From contig JAJYKO010000314.1 of NCBI GenBank assembly GCA_021788565.1, positions 1 through 6,649 of the forward strand: DNA of 6,649 nucleotides, read 5' to 3'. Shown here piece after piece: positions 1-6,330 of the stretch (the first letter of the stretch is position 1; every line of letters starts with the position of its first letter). Below the pieces are notes generated by a model that saw only the letters and a program-made list of their open reading frames with translations, had not been told where the DNA came from and did not search any database. Source of the DNA: Chloroflexota bacterium. Its GTDB lineage: Bacteria; Chloroflexota; UBA6077. The translations under genes were made by a program, and so were the position numbers.

Positions 1-753
1 GGCGTACAGAAGGGTTACGAGGGCCGAGCCGGACGCTAGGGCGGACACGACGAACATGACAGGGAAGAGCCCGCTGTTCCAGTAGGGCCGGGCGATGGAG
101 ACGGCGAAGATGGCCCCGGTGCCCCCGTGGACGCCGATGGCGGTAGGGATGCCGATGATCCCGCAGACCTTGGCGACCTTCATGGCTGTTCCCTCCGCGG
201 TTGAGGAGCCCTCCGCGGTCGCGGGAAGTCGGAAGCCGAAGGATAGCAACCGCGCCACCCCTCCCCGAACTCCGCCTTTGGAGGCGGCAGCCGCCAGGTC
301 GAGCCGCATCAGGAAGTACAGCTCCACGAGCATGAGGGCGATGTAGAACAGGTAGAGGGCGAACTCGATAGCCATTACGGAGGTGCCGTGCCAGTTGGCC
401 ACGATCCTCCAGAACCGCTCCGGATGGCCGAGATCCATGCCGACGAAGATGAGGGCCCCCACCAGGGCCAACACGGCCGTCAGGAGGGCCAGCCTCCCCA
501 CCCGTTCCAGGCCGCGCATGTTGAACACGTAGATCATGGTGGAGAGCAGAAAGGAGCCAGCGGAAAGTCCGACGAAAAAGATGTAGAAGGCGATCCACAG
601 ACCCCAGGTCATGGTGCTGGAAAGAGCCGTGACTTTCAGGCCCTCCACGAACCGCTGGGCGGCCGCTCCGGCCCCGACCGCCGCGAGCGTCGCCACGATG
701 CCATAGAAGGCGACCTTGACCGCGACGTTTTCGCGATTAGCTTCCGTTTGCAT
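1..753 (-). CDS. NrfD/PsrC-family membrane subunit of a respiratory oxidoreductase (C-terminus outside window)
   Basis: This integral membrane subunit is expected to exchange electrons between the quinone pool and the exported iron-sulfur protein encoded just upstream. The frame is open from the ATG at 753 to position 1, giving 251 residues with no stop, so the C-terminus is missing. Hydrophobic spans lie near residues 11-33, 51-76, 86-107, 125-149, 193-220 and 228-250; full-length family members have 8-10 spans. The segment GMDLGHPERFW (105-115) after span 3 matches the conserved DLGxPERF signature of NrfD/PsrC proteins. Residues 151-192 form a polar loop with a small internal duplication (TAEGSS/TAEGTA). 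The start is supported by GGAGG at 766-770, which abuts the stop of the upstream gene, and by a closer AGAGG. The 16-nt gap implies one transcript. The family is secure. The specific complex (polysulfide, tetrathionate, sulfite, DMSO or Dsr/Qrc type) cannot be decided here. Confidence 0.93.
   Translation of the reverse strand, partial: MQTEANRENVAVKVAFYGIVATLAAVGAGAAAQRFVEGLKVTALSSTMTWGLWIAFYIFFVGLSAGSFLLSTMIYVFNMRGLERVGRLALLTAVLALVGALIFVGMDLGHPERFWRIVANWHGTSVMAIEFALYLFYIALMLVELYFLMRLDLAAAASKGGVRGGVARLLSFGFRLPATAEGSSTAEGTAMKVAKVCGIIGIPTAIGVHGGTGAIFAVSIARPYWNSGLFPVMFVVSALASGSALVTLLYA
191..219. repeat. Short direct repeat inside the NrfD-like gene (CCCTCCGCGGT, two copies)
   Basis: The 11-nt string CCCTCCGCGGT occurs at 191-201 and again at 209-219, an 18-nt period. 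In the coding frame this gives a tandem six-residue near-duplication (TAEGSS/TAEGTA, about residues 179-190) in the polar loop before the fifth membrane span. It looks like a small in-frame slippage duplication in a permissive loop. Confidence 0.6.
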
Positions 754-765
754 CGCTACCTCTTG

Positions 766-772
766 CCTCCTA
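766..772 (-). promoter_or_regulatory. Stop codon of the FeS gene overlapping the Shine-Dalgarno of the NrfD gene
   Basis: The minus strand reads TAGGAGG here. The TAG (772-770) ends the iron-sulfur gene and shares its G with the GGAGG ribosome-binding site that precedes the NrfD ATG at 753. The arrangement suggests translational coupling of the two subunits and supports the chosen NrfD start. Confidence 0.7.
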
Positions 773-1684
773 CTCCAAGTAATAGACGCTGGGCCGGGTG
801 CCCAGCTCCTCCCGGAGCCTGTGGGCGCTTGGACGGGAGATGGCCTGAGACACCAACGACTGGGGGTCGTTGGCATCGCCGAACATTGTGGCCCGCCCGA
901 TGCAGGTGGTGACGCAGGCGGGCAATACTCCTTGCTCGACTCGATGCAGGCAGAAGTGGCACTTGCGGGTGTTGCCGATCGGTGACCCCGTACCCTGACG
1001 GGTCCATGCCTCGCCGTAGTCGAAGGAGGGACGCTTGGTTTCGTAGGGTTGCATGGCCGGCGTGCCGCTGGTGTAGTATTCGCCGAAGTCGAAGGTCCTG
1101 GCGCCGTAGGGGCAGGCCGTCAGGCAGTACCGGCAACCGATGCACCTGTCGTAGTCGATAGCCACAACCCCATCGGGGCGCTTGTAGGTCGCCGCGACCG
1201 GGCACACCGGAACGCAGGCAGGGTTGTCGCATTGCATGCAGGGCCGGGGGAGAAACTTTCGGCTCACGTTGGGGTAGCGACCCGTCTCCTCCTCGATCAC
1301 CACCCGGTAGACCACCCCCGGCGGCAAGGCGTTTTCGGAGCGGCAGGCGTTGACGCAGCCGTTGCAACCCGTGCATTTCCGAAGGTCGATGGCCATTATC
1401 CACTTGCGCTGCTCTACCGGCTTCTGAAGCGCGCGCTCCAGGTCTCTCTGGAGACGAATCACGAGATCCCGCTCCGCGGAGTCGAGCTGGGACAGGGGAG
1501 AGGGCGGGGCCGGCGAGATGCCGGAGGCTTCGGCCCTCGACGGGGGGCTTACGCCAACTCCTGCCAGGACGGGAAGCCCAATTCCCAGCCCCCTCAAAAA
1601 GCCGCGACGATCCAGTAGCTTTCGCTGGCCATCCGTCGCCGCCCCGGCCGCCTCGTGGCCAGGTTCTGCCCTTTTGTCAGCCAT
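770..1684 (-). CDS. Tat-exported four-cluster [4Fe-4S] ferredoxin-like subunit (PsrB/TtrB/DmsB type)
   Basis: This 304-residue electron-transfer subunit carries electrons between an NrfD-type membrane partner and a catalytic subunit. Sixteen cysteines form four cluster groups: C104/107/110/114, C149/152/157/161, C181/184/187/191 and C242/245/257/261. The last group has the CxxC-x11-CxxxC spacing typical of PsrB, TtrB and DmsB relatives. The N-terminus carries a twin-arginine signal, DRRGFLRG at 25-32, then a hydrophobic stretch to about 45 and a probable cleavage after AEA at 51-53. This places the protein on the outer face of the membrane, as in TtrB, DsrO or HybA-like proteins and unlike cytoplasmic DMSO-type subunits that lack a signal. 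The C-terminal [11 protein letters not shown] matches the conserved family ending. The ATG is preceded by GAGGGGG at 1692-1698 with a 7-nt spacer. The nrfD-like gene follows after 16 nt. No molybdopterin catalytic subunit lies between this gene and the regulator upstream. Confidence 0.95.
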   Translation of the reverse strand: MADKRAEPGHEAAGAATDGQRKLLDRRGFLRGLGIGLPVLAGVGVSPPSRAEASGISPAPPSPLSQLDSAERDLVIRLQRDLERALQKPVEQRKWIMAIDLRKCTGCNGCVNACRSENALPPGVVYRVVIEEETGRYPNVSRKFLPRPCMQCDNPACVPVCPVAATYKRPDGVVAIDYDRCIGCRYCLTACPYGARTFDFGEYYTSGTPAMQPYETKRPSFDYGEAWTRQGTGSPIGNTRKCHFCLHRVEQGVLPACVTTCIGRATMFGDANDPQSLVSQAISRPSAHRLREELGTRPSVYYLE

Positions 1685-1894
1685 GGCGATACCCCCTCAG
1701 ATAGATGGCTTCATTGCTTTCGTGGGATCTTGGCATGTCCACGCGGTGTGTTGTAGCGGGGAAACCCCTGGATGAGCATAGCCGTTGACGGGGAAAACCC
1801 TATTGCCACGGAGCCAGGCGGCAGGAGTCATTGGAGGAAGGGGTTGGGCCCTGGGGAAAACGGAGGGATCGGGTAGGTGCGGGCATTTCGAGGG
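1685..1894 (-). promoter_or_regulatory. Intergenic control region upstream of the FeS-NrfD operon
   Basis: This 210-nt region between the response regulator stop and the iron-sulfur gene contains no convincing ORF. It is the largest non-coding interval between recognised genes and must carry the promoter of the FeS-NrfD unit unless the operon reads through from the sensor genes. I found no clear -35/-10 pair. A TATGCT on the minus strand between the two proximal repeat copies is a weak -10 candidate. I saw no sigma-54 element and no hairpin followed by a T-run. The most visible structure is the set of three GGGGAAA-type repeats listed separately. Confidence 0.6.
1758..1863. repeat. Three GGGGAAA(A)C motifs, candidate regulator-binding sites
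   Basis: On the plus strand GGGGAAACCCC occurs at 1758-1768, GGGGAAAACCC at 1790-1800 and GGGGAAAACGG at 1853-1863. The motif starts are 32 and 63 nt apart, about three and six helical turns, so all three would face the same side of the DNA. The copy at 1758 is a perfect 4-3-4 inverted repeat, and the second is nearly so. The set lies upstream of the FeS gene and directly downstream of a NarL-type regulator gene, which makes it a candidate operator. The motif does not resemble the E. coli NarL heptamer, so the binding partner is unknown. Confidence 0.5.
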
Positions 1895-2566
1895 CTAAGG
1901 CGAATCCGAGACGAGGCCCTTCTCCAAGGCATAGCGGGTCAGGGCAGCGCGGCCACGAAGGCCCAGCTTCTCGCAGACGCGGGCCTTGTAGCCCTCTACC
2001 GTCTTTACGCTGAGGAATAGCTTCTCGGCGATCTGCTGGTTGGTGTAGCCGTGGGCCAAGAGCCGAATGACTTCGCGCTCCCGCTCGCTCAGAGTGGCGG
2101 CGCTCCGCTTTCCAGCAGCTTGCATCTCGGGATCGGCTCTGGCCGATAGATAGCCCTCCACCACGGCGCGGCCGAGGGCCGGGTCCAGGTAGACGCCGCC
2201 TCCGTGGACGGCTCGGATGGCTGACAGGAGCTGGATGTCCGCGGCTGCCTTGAGGACGTAGCCCGAAGCTCCCGCATCCAGAGCCATCCTCAGGTAGCTC
2301 TCATCATCGTACATGGTTAGGACGAGGACTCTAGCGGCAGGGTGAGCGGCCCGGATGCGGCCCATCGCCTCGCTGCCGCCCAGCTCGGGCATCTTCAGGT
2401 CCAGAAGAACCAGGTCTGGCAGCGTCTCCGCCGTCCTGGCGATCGCTTCGCGACCGCTGGCGGCCTCGCCGCACACCTCCATATCGGGTTGGGAGTTGAA
2501 GAGGACCCTGAGACCCGCCCGCAGCACCCCATGATCGTCCGCGATTAGGATGCGAATCTTACTCAC
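1895..2566 (-). CDS. NarL/FixJ-family response regulator
   Basis: This 223-residue two-component regulator has a receiver domain at residues 4-120 and a LuxR-type helix-turn-helix at about 158-216. The receiver has the acidic pair D10/D11, phospho-acceptor D56 (in LLDLKMP), T84 (in VLTMYDD) and K106 (in GYVLKAA), so all key residues are present. The output domain begins LSEREREV and contains the recognition segment NQQIAEKLFLSVKTVEGYKARV (176-197, a standard LuxR signature). I chose the GTG at 2566 because it places SKIRILIADDHG at the usual N-terminus and overlaps the kinase stop by 8 nt (GTGAGTAA), with G-rich GGGGGTGG upstream. A TTG at 2584 would add six residues. The gene is the last of the sensor operon and is the natural partner of the adjacent kinase. 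Its probable target is the FeS-NrfD operon that follows. Confidence 0.95.
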   Translation of the reverse strand: MSKIRILIADDHGVLRAGLRVLFNSQPDMEVCGEAASGREAIARTAETLPDLVLLDLKMPELGGSEAMGRIRAAHPAARVLVLTMYDDESYLRMALDAGASGYVLKAAADIQLLSAIRAVHGGGVYLDPALGRAVVEGYLSARADPEMQAAGKRSAATLSEREREVIRLLAHGYTNQQIAEKLFLSVKTVEGYKARVCEKLGLRGRAALTRYALEKGLVSDSP

Positions 2567-4514
2567 CGAAGCCACCCCCAACAACGTTGGCGTCCAATGG
2601 CACCTCGACGAACACGGTTGTGCCTTCGCCGGGTCTTGACTCCACGGCCAGGCGCCCTCCCACTAGGGATGCCCGCTCCTGCATGCCGGCGATGCCCAGG
2701 CTCGCCTCGCGGCGCCCCAGCGCTTGCCCCACGTCGAAGCCTCTGCCGTCGTCCTCTACAATGCCCACCAACTGGTGGTCCCGCTGCGTCAGGACAACGC
2801 TGACGCTGCTTGCCGACGCGTGGCGGGCCACGTTGGTGAGGGCCTCCTGGAGGATGCGGTAGATGGTCGTCTCCGCGGCCTGCTGGAGTCGCAACTCCTC
2901 CACGCCGCTGGTCTGGAAATCCACACGCAGACCGTATCTATCTGCGTAGGTCTGAATGTAACGGCGCAGGGCCGGCAGGAGCCCCATGTCATCCAGCATG
3001 CTGGGCCTCAATTCCAGGGCGATGTTCTGAACGATCCGCAGGGAGTCCGCTACCAGGGCCCGCAGCTCGGCGACCCTGGCCTCCAGTCCGTCCCTGGGGT
3101 CCGTCAGCTCCAGGGCGCGTAGCTCCACCAGCAGGGCGGTGAGCGCCTGCCCGGCCTCATCGTGAAGCTCCTGGGCCACCCGTCGCCGCTCCTCCTCCTG
3201 GGCGACGATGATCTTCTCCAGCAACTGGCCTTTCACCGCCTCTCTCTCCTTCAGATCCTCCCACAGTCCGGCGTTCTCCACCGCCACGGCAAGCTGTTCG
3301 CTGACCCCCGTGAGGAGCTGGATGTCTTCTGGTGCAATGGGCGAATCACCTCGCCGGGCCAGGTGCATGACCCCCAGGAGGCGTTTCTTGGCCCGCAGGG
3401 GGAGGCAGATGCATGGTTGAGCGCTCGGGAAGTGGTCTGACGCCTTTCCGTCGGCGACGGGGCACGGCTGGGACGGTGCGCCTTCCACATAGGGGCTTCC
3501 GGCCAGCTCCTCGGCGCAGGGGCAGGCGGAGGGTCCTTGGTAGGTACCCTCGCGTATCAACGTGGGCCGCGGGTTGTGGAGGTAGACGAAGGAGATGAGC
3601 CCCTTGCTCTGGCCAAGGATGCAGACGTGTGCAATCTGCATCTCCATCGACTCGCAGATCTTCTCGAGCGCGCCTCTGAGGACGTCGTCGAGGGTGAGAG
3701 AGCTGCTGGCAGCACGGGCAGTGGCGTTGAGCAGAGAGAGTTCCCGGTGGCGGCGGAGCAGCTGTTGGTGAGAGGCACCCAGCCGATCCCTCATCTCGTT
3801 GAAGGCGACCGCCAGGTGCCCGATCTCATCCCTGGCCCAGATCGGGGCCGGTTGCGCAAAGTCGCCCCGACCGACGGCGTCGGCCGCCCTCACCACACCG
3901 CGGAGGGCGCGGCTGATGATGGTCGCCAGTAGGTACGCCAGGGCCAGCCCGGGAACGAGGACGAGGGGGGTGGCGATCAGCAAGATGAATTCGGTGTTCT
4001 TGCCTATGGCCGCGCCGACGTCAGCCGTGGACATGCCAACGTGAACGCTGCCGGCCTCGCCGTTGAGAACGGGGACGGCAACGTCGACGAGTCGACCCTC
4101 CTCCGTGCTCAGCTTCACTGCCTGTGGGGAGCTGCCCTTCGGCTGGTTGATGCCGAGGAGGGCGACGGGGAATCCACTGCCGAAGGTGTGGACCAAAACC
4201 CGCCCCTTGGCATCCTCTATGAACACGTAGCGCACGTCTCCGTCGGCCCGAAGGGTATCCTGGGCAACCCTGTGGAGCTCGAAGAGGTTGTCCGTGAGGA
4301 TCTGGTCGGCCGCGCGGGTCGCCAGGCCCATGGCTATAGCGGTGCCGCGCAACTCCAGCTCCCCCTCGAGAGTGGAAGCCACGTTGGTCTTGACGTACCA
4401 GGCCACGGCCAGCCCCTGGGCAAGCACCACCAGCAGCACTATGCCCATGATTTTGGCCAGGATGCTCACCCCGCCGGCCCGAGACCAGAAACGGGTCCAC
4501 AAACGGCCCAGCAT
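2559..4514 (-). CDS. Membrane sensor histidine kinase, NarL-partner (HisKA_3) type, with periplasmic, HAMP and GAF domains
   Basis: This 651-residue kinase phosphorylates the adjacent response regulator. It has membrane span 1 at about 18-40, an extracytoplasmic domain of about 135 residues (41-175, Cache/PAS-like by size and by the segment VRYVFIEDAKGRVLVHTF), and span 2 at 176-199. HAMP follows at 200-252 and a GAF-like domain at about 272-415. The HisKA_3 segment has H451 in QELHDEAGQALT. The HATPase_c domain has an N-box with N561 (EALTNVARHA), DDGRGF at 588-593, GIAGMQERA at 607-615 and GEGTT at 629-633. All catalytic motifs are intact. The GAF domain has an unusual cysteine set, C331, C333, C351, C368 and C370, arranged CxC-x17-C-x16-CxC, which might bind a metal or Fe-S cluster. 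I chose the ATG at 4514, 5 nt after the upstream stop, with AGGAG at 4524-4528. A longer frame to 4745 would overlap the binding-protein gene by 226 nt and encodes a low-complexity Arg/Pro-rich extension. Confidence 0.95.
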   Translation of the reverse strand: MLGRLWTRFWSRAGGVSILAKIMGIVLLVVLAQGLAVAWYVKTNVASTLEGELELRGTAIAMGLATRAADQILTDNLFELHRVAQDTLRADGDVRYVFIEDAKGRVLVHTFGSGFPVALLGINQPKGSSPQAVKLSTEEGRLVDVAVPVLNGEAGSVHVGMSTADVGAAIGKNTEFILLIATPLVLVPGLALAYLLATIISRALRGVVRAADAVGRGDFAQPAPIWARDEIGHLAVAFNEMRDRLGASHQQLLRRHRELSLLNATARAASSSLTLDDVLRGALEKICESMEMQIAHVCILGQSKGLISFVYLHNPRPTLIREGTYQGPSACPCAEELAGSPYVEGAPSQPCPVADGKASDHFPSAQPCICLPLRAKKRLLGVMHLARRGDSPIAPEDIQLLTGVSEQLAVAVENAGLWEDLKEREAVKGQLLEKIIVAQEEERRRVAQELHDEAGQALTALLVELRALELTDPRDGLEARVAELRALVADSLRIVQNIALELRPSMLDDMGLLPALRRYIQTYADRYGLRVDFQTSGVEELRLQQAAETTIYRILQEALTNVARHASASSVSVVLTQRDHQLVGIVEDDGRGFDVGQALGRREASLGIAGMQERASLVGGRLAVESRPGEGTTVFVEVPLDANVVGGGFGE

Positions 4515-4519
4515 CGCTT

Positions 4520-5476
4520 CTATCTCCTGACGATGCCCGCGGCGCTCACCCTCGCATCCATCTCGCGGACCTGGTCGTACGCGCTGTCCTGAATCGCCGC
4601 GAAGCCGTCCAATTGCAGCTTCCCGAGCACCTCCCGACCGTGCGGGTCCTCGTTCATGCCGATCAGGAGGTGGCGCAGGCGCTCTTTCAGGCCGGGGTCC
4701 AGGTCGGGGTGCACGACGAACGGAGGGCTCGGATACGGCCCCCAACGGGCAACCACCTTTGTCTTGTCGACGAGCACGGGATCCGTGCTGACCAGGTAGT
4801 CGTGGACGAGGCTGTCCACCGCGGCGCCGTCCACCAGGTGATCGGCCACCGCCCGGACGCTCTCGCTATGGTGGTAGGTGAAGACGTACCGGCCGAAGAA
4901 GCTGTCCGGACTCTGCCCTTGCAGAGCGAGTTGGTAGGCGGGTGCCAGCCAGCCGGAATGGGAGTTGGGGTCGGAGAAGGCGAAGGTCTTCCCCCGGAGG
5001 TCCTCCAGGGTGGTGACAGCGCTGTCGGCAGGCACCGCCAGGTAGGAATAGTGGGCAGGACGGCCGCGATGCACCGGCGCTGCCAGCAGCTCCATGCCGA
5101 ACGCGCGGTGCCCCTGGATGTAGGGCAGCGGGCAGACCAGTGCCAGGTCCAACTGCCGGGTCTGCATCAGAGCGTTGAGCTCGGCGTAGGTTCCTCGCTG
5201 CACCAGCTTCACGGGCCGCCCCAGCCCTTCCTCCAGGTAGGTCAGGAAGCCAGTGTAGCCGCTCAGCGTCTCCGCGGGGGTCAAGAGCCCCGTCACCGCG
5301 ACACGTAACGGCGAGGAGGAGGCGGAAGAGCCCTCGGTTTCCCTGGAGGCTCGCACGCCGGGCAGATCCGCGCGCTTGCTCAGATCCACCTGTAGGTCAT
5401 CCGAGCGCGCGCAGGCCACGACCGCCAGGGCGGCAGCGACGCATAGAAGCGCGACGCGAACCTTTAGGCAACACAT
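4520..5476 (-). CDS. PhnD-like substrate-binding lipoprotein, likely sensory partner of the kinase
   Basis: This 318-residue exported binding protein belongs to the phosphate/phosphite/phosphonate-type (PhnD-like) periplasmic binding family. The N-terminus has a signal sequence and lipobox VVAC with the lipidated residue at C22, then a polar linker to about residue 56. The fold starts at LRVAVTGLL (57-65). Family hallmarks are LDLALVCPLPYI (109-120), DLRGKTFAFSDPNSHSGWLAP (159-179) and AVADHLVDGAAVDS (209-222). No ABC permease or ATPase gene is adjacent. Instead the gene ends 5 nt before a histidine kinase, so sensing is more likely than transport. A PhnD-like domain is fused to the kinase in the tetrathionate sensor TtrS, which suggests a small oxyanion or sulfur ligand, but the ligand cannot be read from the sequence. 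The ATG at 5476 is the only in-frame start. Its nearest strong Shine-Dalgarno, GGAGG at 5492-5496, is 15 nt upstream, so coupling to the preceding small ORF is possible. Confidence 0.92.
   Translation of the reverse strand: MCCLKVRVALLCVAAALAVVACARSDDLQVDLSKRADLPGVRASRETEGSSASSSPLRVAVTGLLTPAETLSGYTGFLTYLEEGLGRPVKLVQRGTYAELNALMQTRQLDLALVCPLPYIQGHRAFGMELLAAPVHRGRPAHYSYLAVPADSAVTTLEDLRGKTFAFSDPNSHSGWLAPAYQLALQGQSPDSFFGRYVFTYHHSESVRAVADHLVDGAAVDSLVHDYLVSTDPVLVDKTKVVARWGPYPSPPFVVHPDLDPGLKERLRHLLIGMNEDPHGREVLGKLQLDGFAAIQDSAYDQVREMDARVSAAGIVRR
4524..4528 (-). promoter_or_regulatory. Ribosome-binding site that fixes the kinase start
   Basis: AGGAG on the minus strand lies 9 nt before the ATG at 4514, inside the last codons of the binding-protein gene. 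It favours the internal start over the longer open frame and puts a membrane span close to the N-terminus, as expected for this kinase family. Confidence 0.7.
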
Positions 5477-5568
5477 CTGGCCATCATGGTGCCTCCACTC
5501 AGCAGACCCAGGAAGAGAACGATAAGCACCACCGCCCCGAGGGCAACCGGCAAGTCTCTGCCTTGCAT
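5464..5568 (-). CDS. Possible 34-residue single-span membrane peptide
   Basis: This is a small ORF with start ATG at 5568 and stop TAA at 5464-5466. It encodes a peptide with a polar start (MQGRDLP), one strongly hydrophobic segment at about residues 8-23 (VALGAVVLIVLFLGLL) and a short tail ending MMARCVA. An in-frame ATG at 5589 would add seven residues (MAKGLST). AAAGGGG lies just upstream of the 5568 ATG and is a fair ribosome-binding site. The ORF overlaps the first 13 nt of the lipoprotein gene in another frame, which suggests translational coupling at the head of the sensor operon. Third-position GC is about two thirds, compatible with coding. I recognise no family. It could be a small regulatory or complex-associated membrane protein, or a chance ORF in the leader. 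Confidence 0.42.
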   Translation of the reverse strand: MQGRDLPVALGAVVLIVLFLGLLSGGTMMARCVA

Positions 5569-5579
5569 GGTTGATAACC
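5569..5579. repeat. Palindrome GGTT-ATC-AACC abutting a start codon
   Basis: On the minus strand GGTTATCAACC (4-nt arms, 3-nt loop) lies immediately before the small-ORF ATG and shares its G-run with the putative ribosome-binding site. It could act as an operator half or as a small structure affecting initiation. Arms this short also occur by chance. Confidence 0.3.
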
Positions 5580-5660
5580 CCTTTGCCATGAATTCTGCTG
5601 CCGCAGTCCGACGCCGGGATCAGTCGGGTGGCGTAGGGTGAGCAGGGCCTGGCGCCGTCC

Positions 5661-6323
5661 TCACCTCAGCCCCGCGCCACCCCGGATCTCCCGCTCCAGT
5701 TCGCCGAGTTGCGCCCTCACCCGCCCGGCCTCCAACTCCTGTTCCTGGATCTTCAACTGCCGATGCAGATCGTCCATCCGCTGTATGTCCTGGCGCAGCC
5801 CCTGGATGCTCTCACGCAGCCGCTGCGTCTGCTCCAGCACTGACTCTCGGTGCTCCAGGAACGAACGAGCCCGAGCCTCGTCCACCAGGACGATCTTGCG
5901 AGCCTCAGCCTCGTCGCGGCCGGCCTCCGCCTCCAGGTCCGCGATCTGCCCCTCGAGGCGCCCGGCTGTCGCCTCCGAATCCTTCCTCGCTCGCTCAAGC
6001 GCCTTCTCCTGCCGCAGCAGCCTGACCAGGGACATACCGGCCTCCCTGGCCTCGGGTGACTCCAGGGCTCGCGCCTCCGCGGCCTGACGCCGCACCTCCA
6101 AGAGGTCAGCTCGGGTCAACTCGCCCCTCTCGGCAAGGCCCCGCATTTCGACGAAGGTCTCTCGGTCGAGATCACCCCTCGCATAGAGCAGGCGCAGCTC
6201 CTCGACCATGCGCTCGCCTTCGGGCCGGATCGCGGGCGATGCGACCCCCCGCCGCTGCCGGTTCTCAGCCAGCGCATCTTCGGCCAGTCGCAACAGCAGC
6301 CCGGGCCCGTGACCGCACATCAT
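5661..6323 (-). CDS. SHOCT-like, coiled-coil protein of unknown function
   Basis: This 220-residue soluble protein has no signal peptide or membrane span. Residues 40-80 resemble a SHOCT-type short helical module and appear to contain it twice: LYARGDLDRETFVEMRGL (46-63) and LAERGELTRADLLEVRRQ (63-80). Both share the pattern of a leucine and charged residues, then R-G-[DE]-L, then a second amphipathic helix. Residues about 98-215 are rich in Glu, Arg, Gln and Leu and should form a long coiled coil. The ATG at 6323 follows the PspA-like stop by 7 nt, and AAGGAG at 6334-6339 can serve it. M39 (position 6209) is an alternative start and would begin right at the SHOCT-like part. The PspA-like upstream partner suggests a role in membrane-stress assembly or in regulating that coiled-coil protein. 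I do not recognise the exact family. Confidence 0.85.
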   Translation of the reverse strand: MMCGHGPGLLLRLAEDALAENRQRRGVASPAIRPEGERMVEELRLLYARGDLDRETFVEMRGLAERGELTRADLLEVRRQAAEARALESPEAREAGMSLVRLLRQEKALERARKDSEATAGRLEGQIADLEAEAGRDEAEARKIVLVDEARARSFLEHRESVLEQTQRLRESIQGLRQDIQRMDDLHRQLKIQEQELEAGRVRAQLGELEREIRGGAGLR

Positions 6324-6330
6324 CTCCGGT

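Noticed and set aside
388..1618. Long plus-strand and alternative minus-strand open frames across the FeS and NrfD genes
   Set aside because: They are open because of high GC, show no domain pattern, and lie opposite or out of frame with genes that have complete motif sets.
1685..1894. Sigma-54 promoter or NarL heptamer sites upstream of the FeS gene
   Set aside because: TGGCA occurs but without the matching GC/TTGC element at the right spacing, and no convincing pair of NarL-type heptamers was seen.
2567..2584. TTG start at 2584 for the response regulator
   Set aside because: It would add six atypical residues. The GTG at 2566 gives the standard receiver N-terminus and a GTGAGTAA overlap with the kinase stop.
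4515..4745. N-terminal extension of the kinase frame to 4745, adding 77 residues
   Set aside because: It overlaps the binding-protein gene by 226 nt and encodes a low-complexity Arg/Pro/Gly-rich sequence typical of an antisense-frame shadow. The ATG at 4514 has a good AGGAG and a normal kinase N-terminus.
5480..5660. Rho-independent terminator or clear promoter after the coiled-coil gene
   Set aside because: There are short G/C palindromes such as CTGCGGCAG, but no stable stem followed by a T-run and no recognisable -35/-10 pair.
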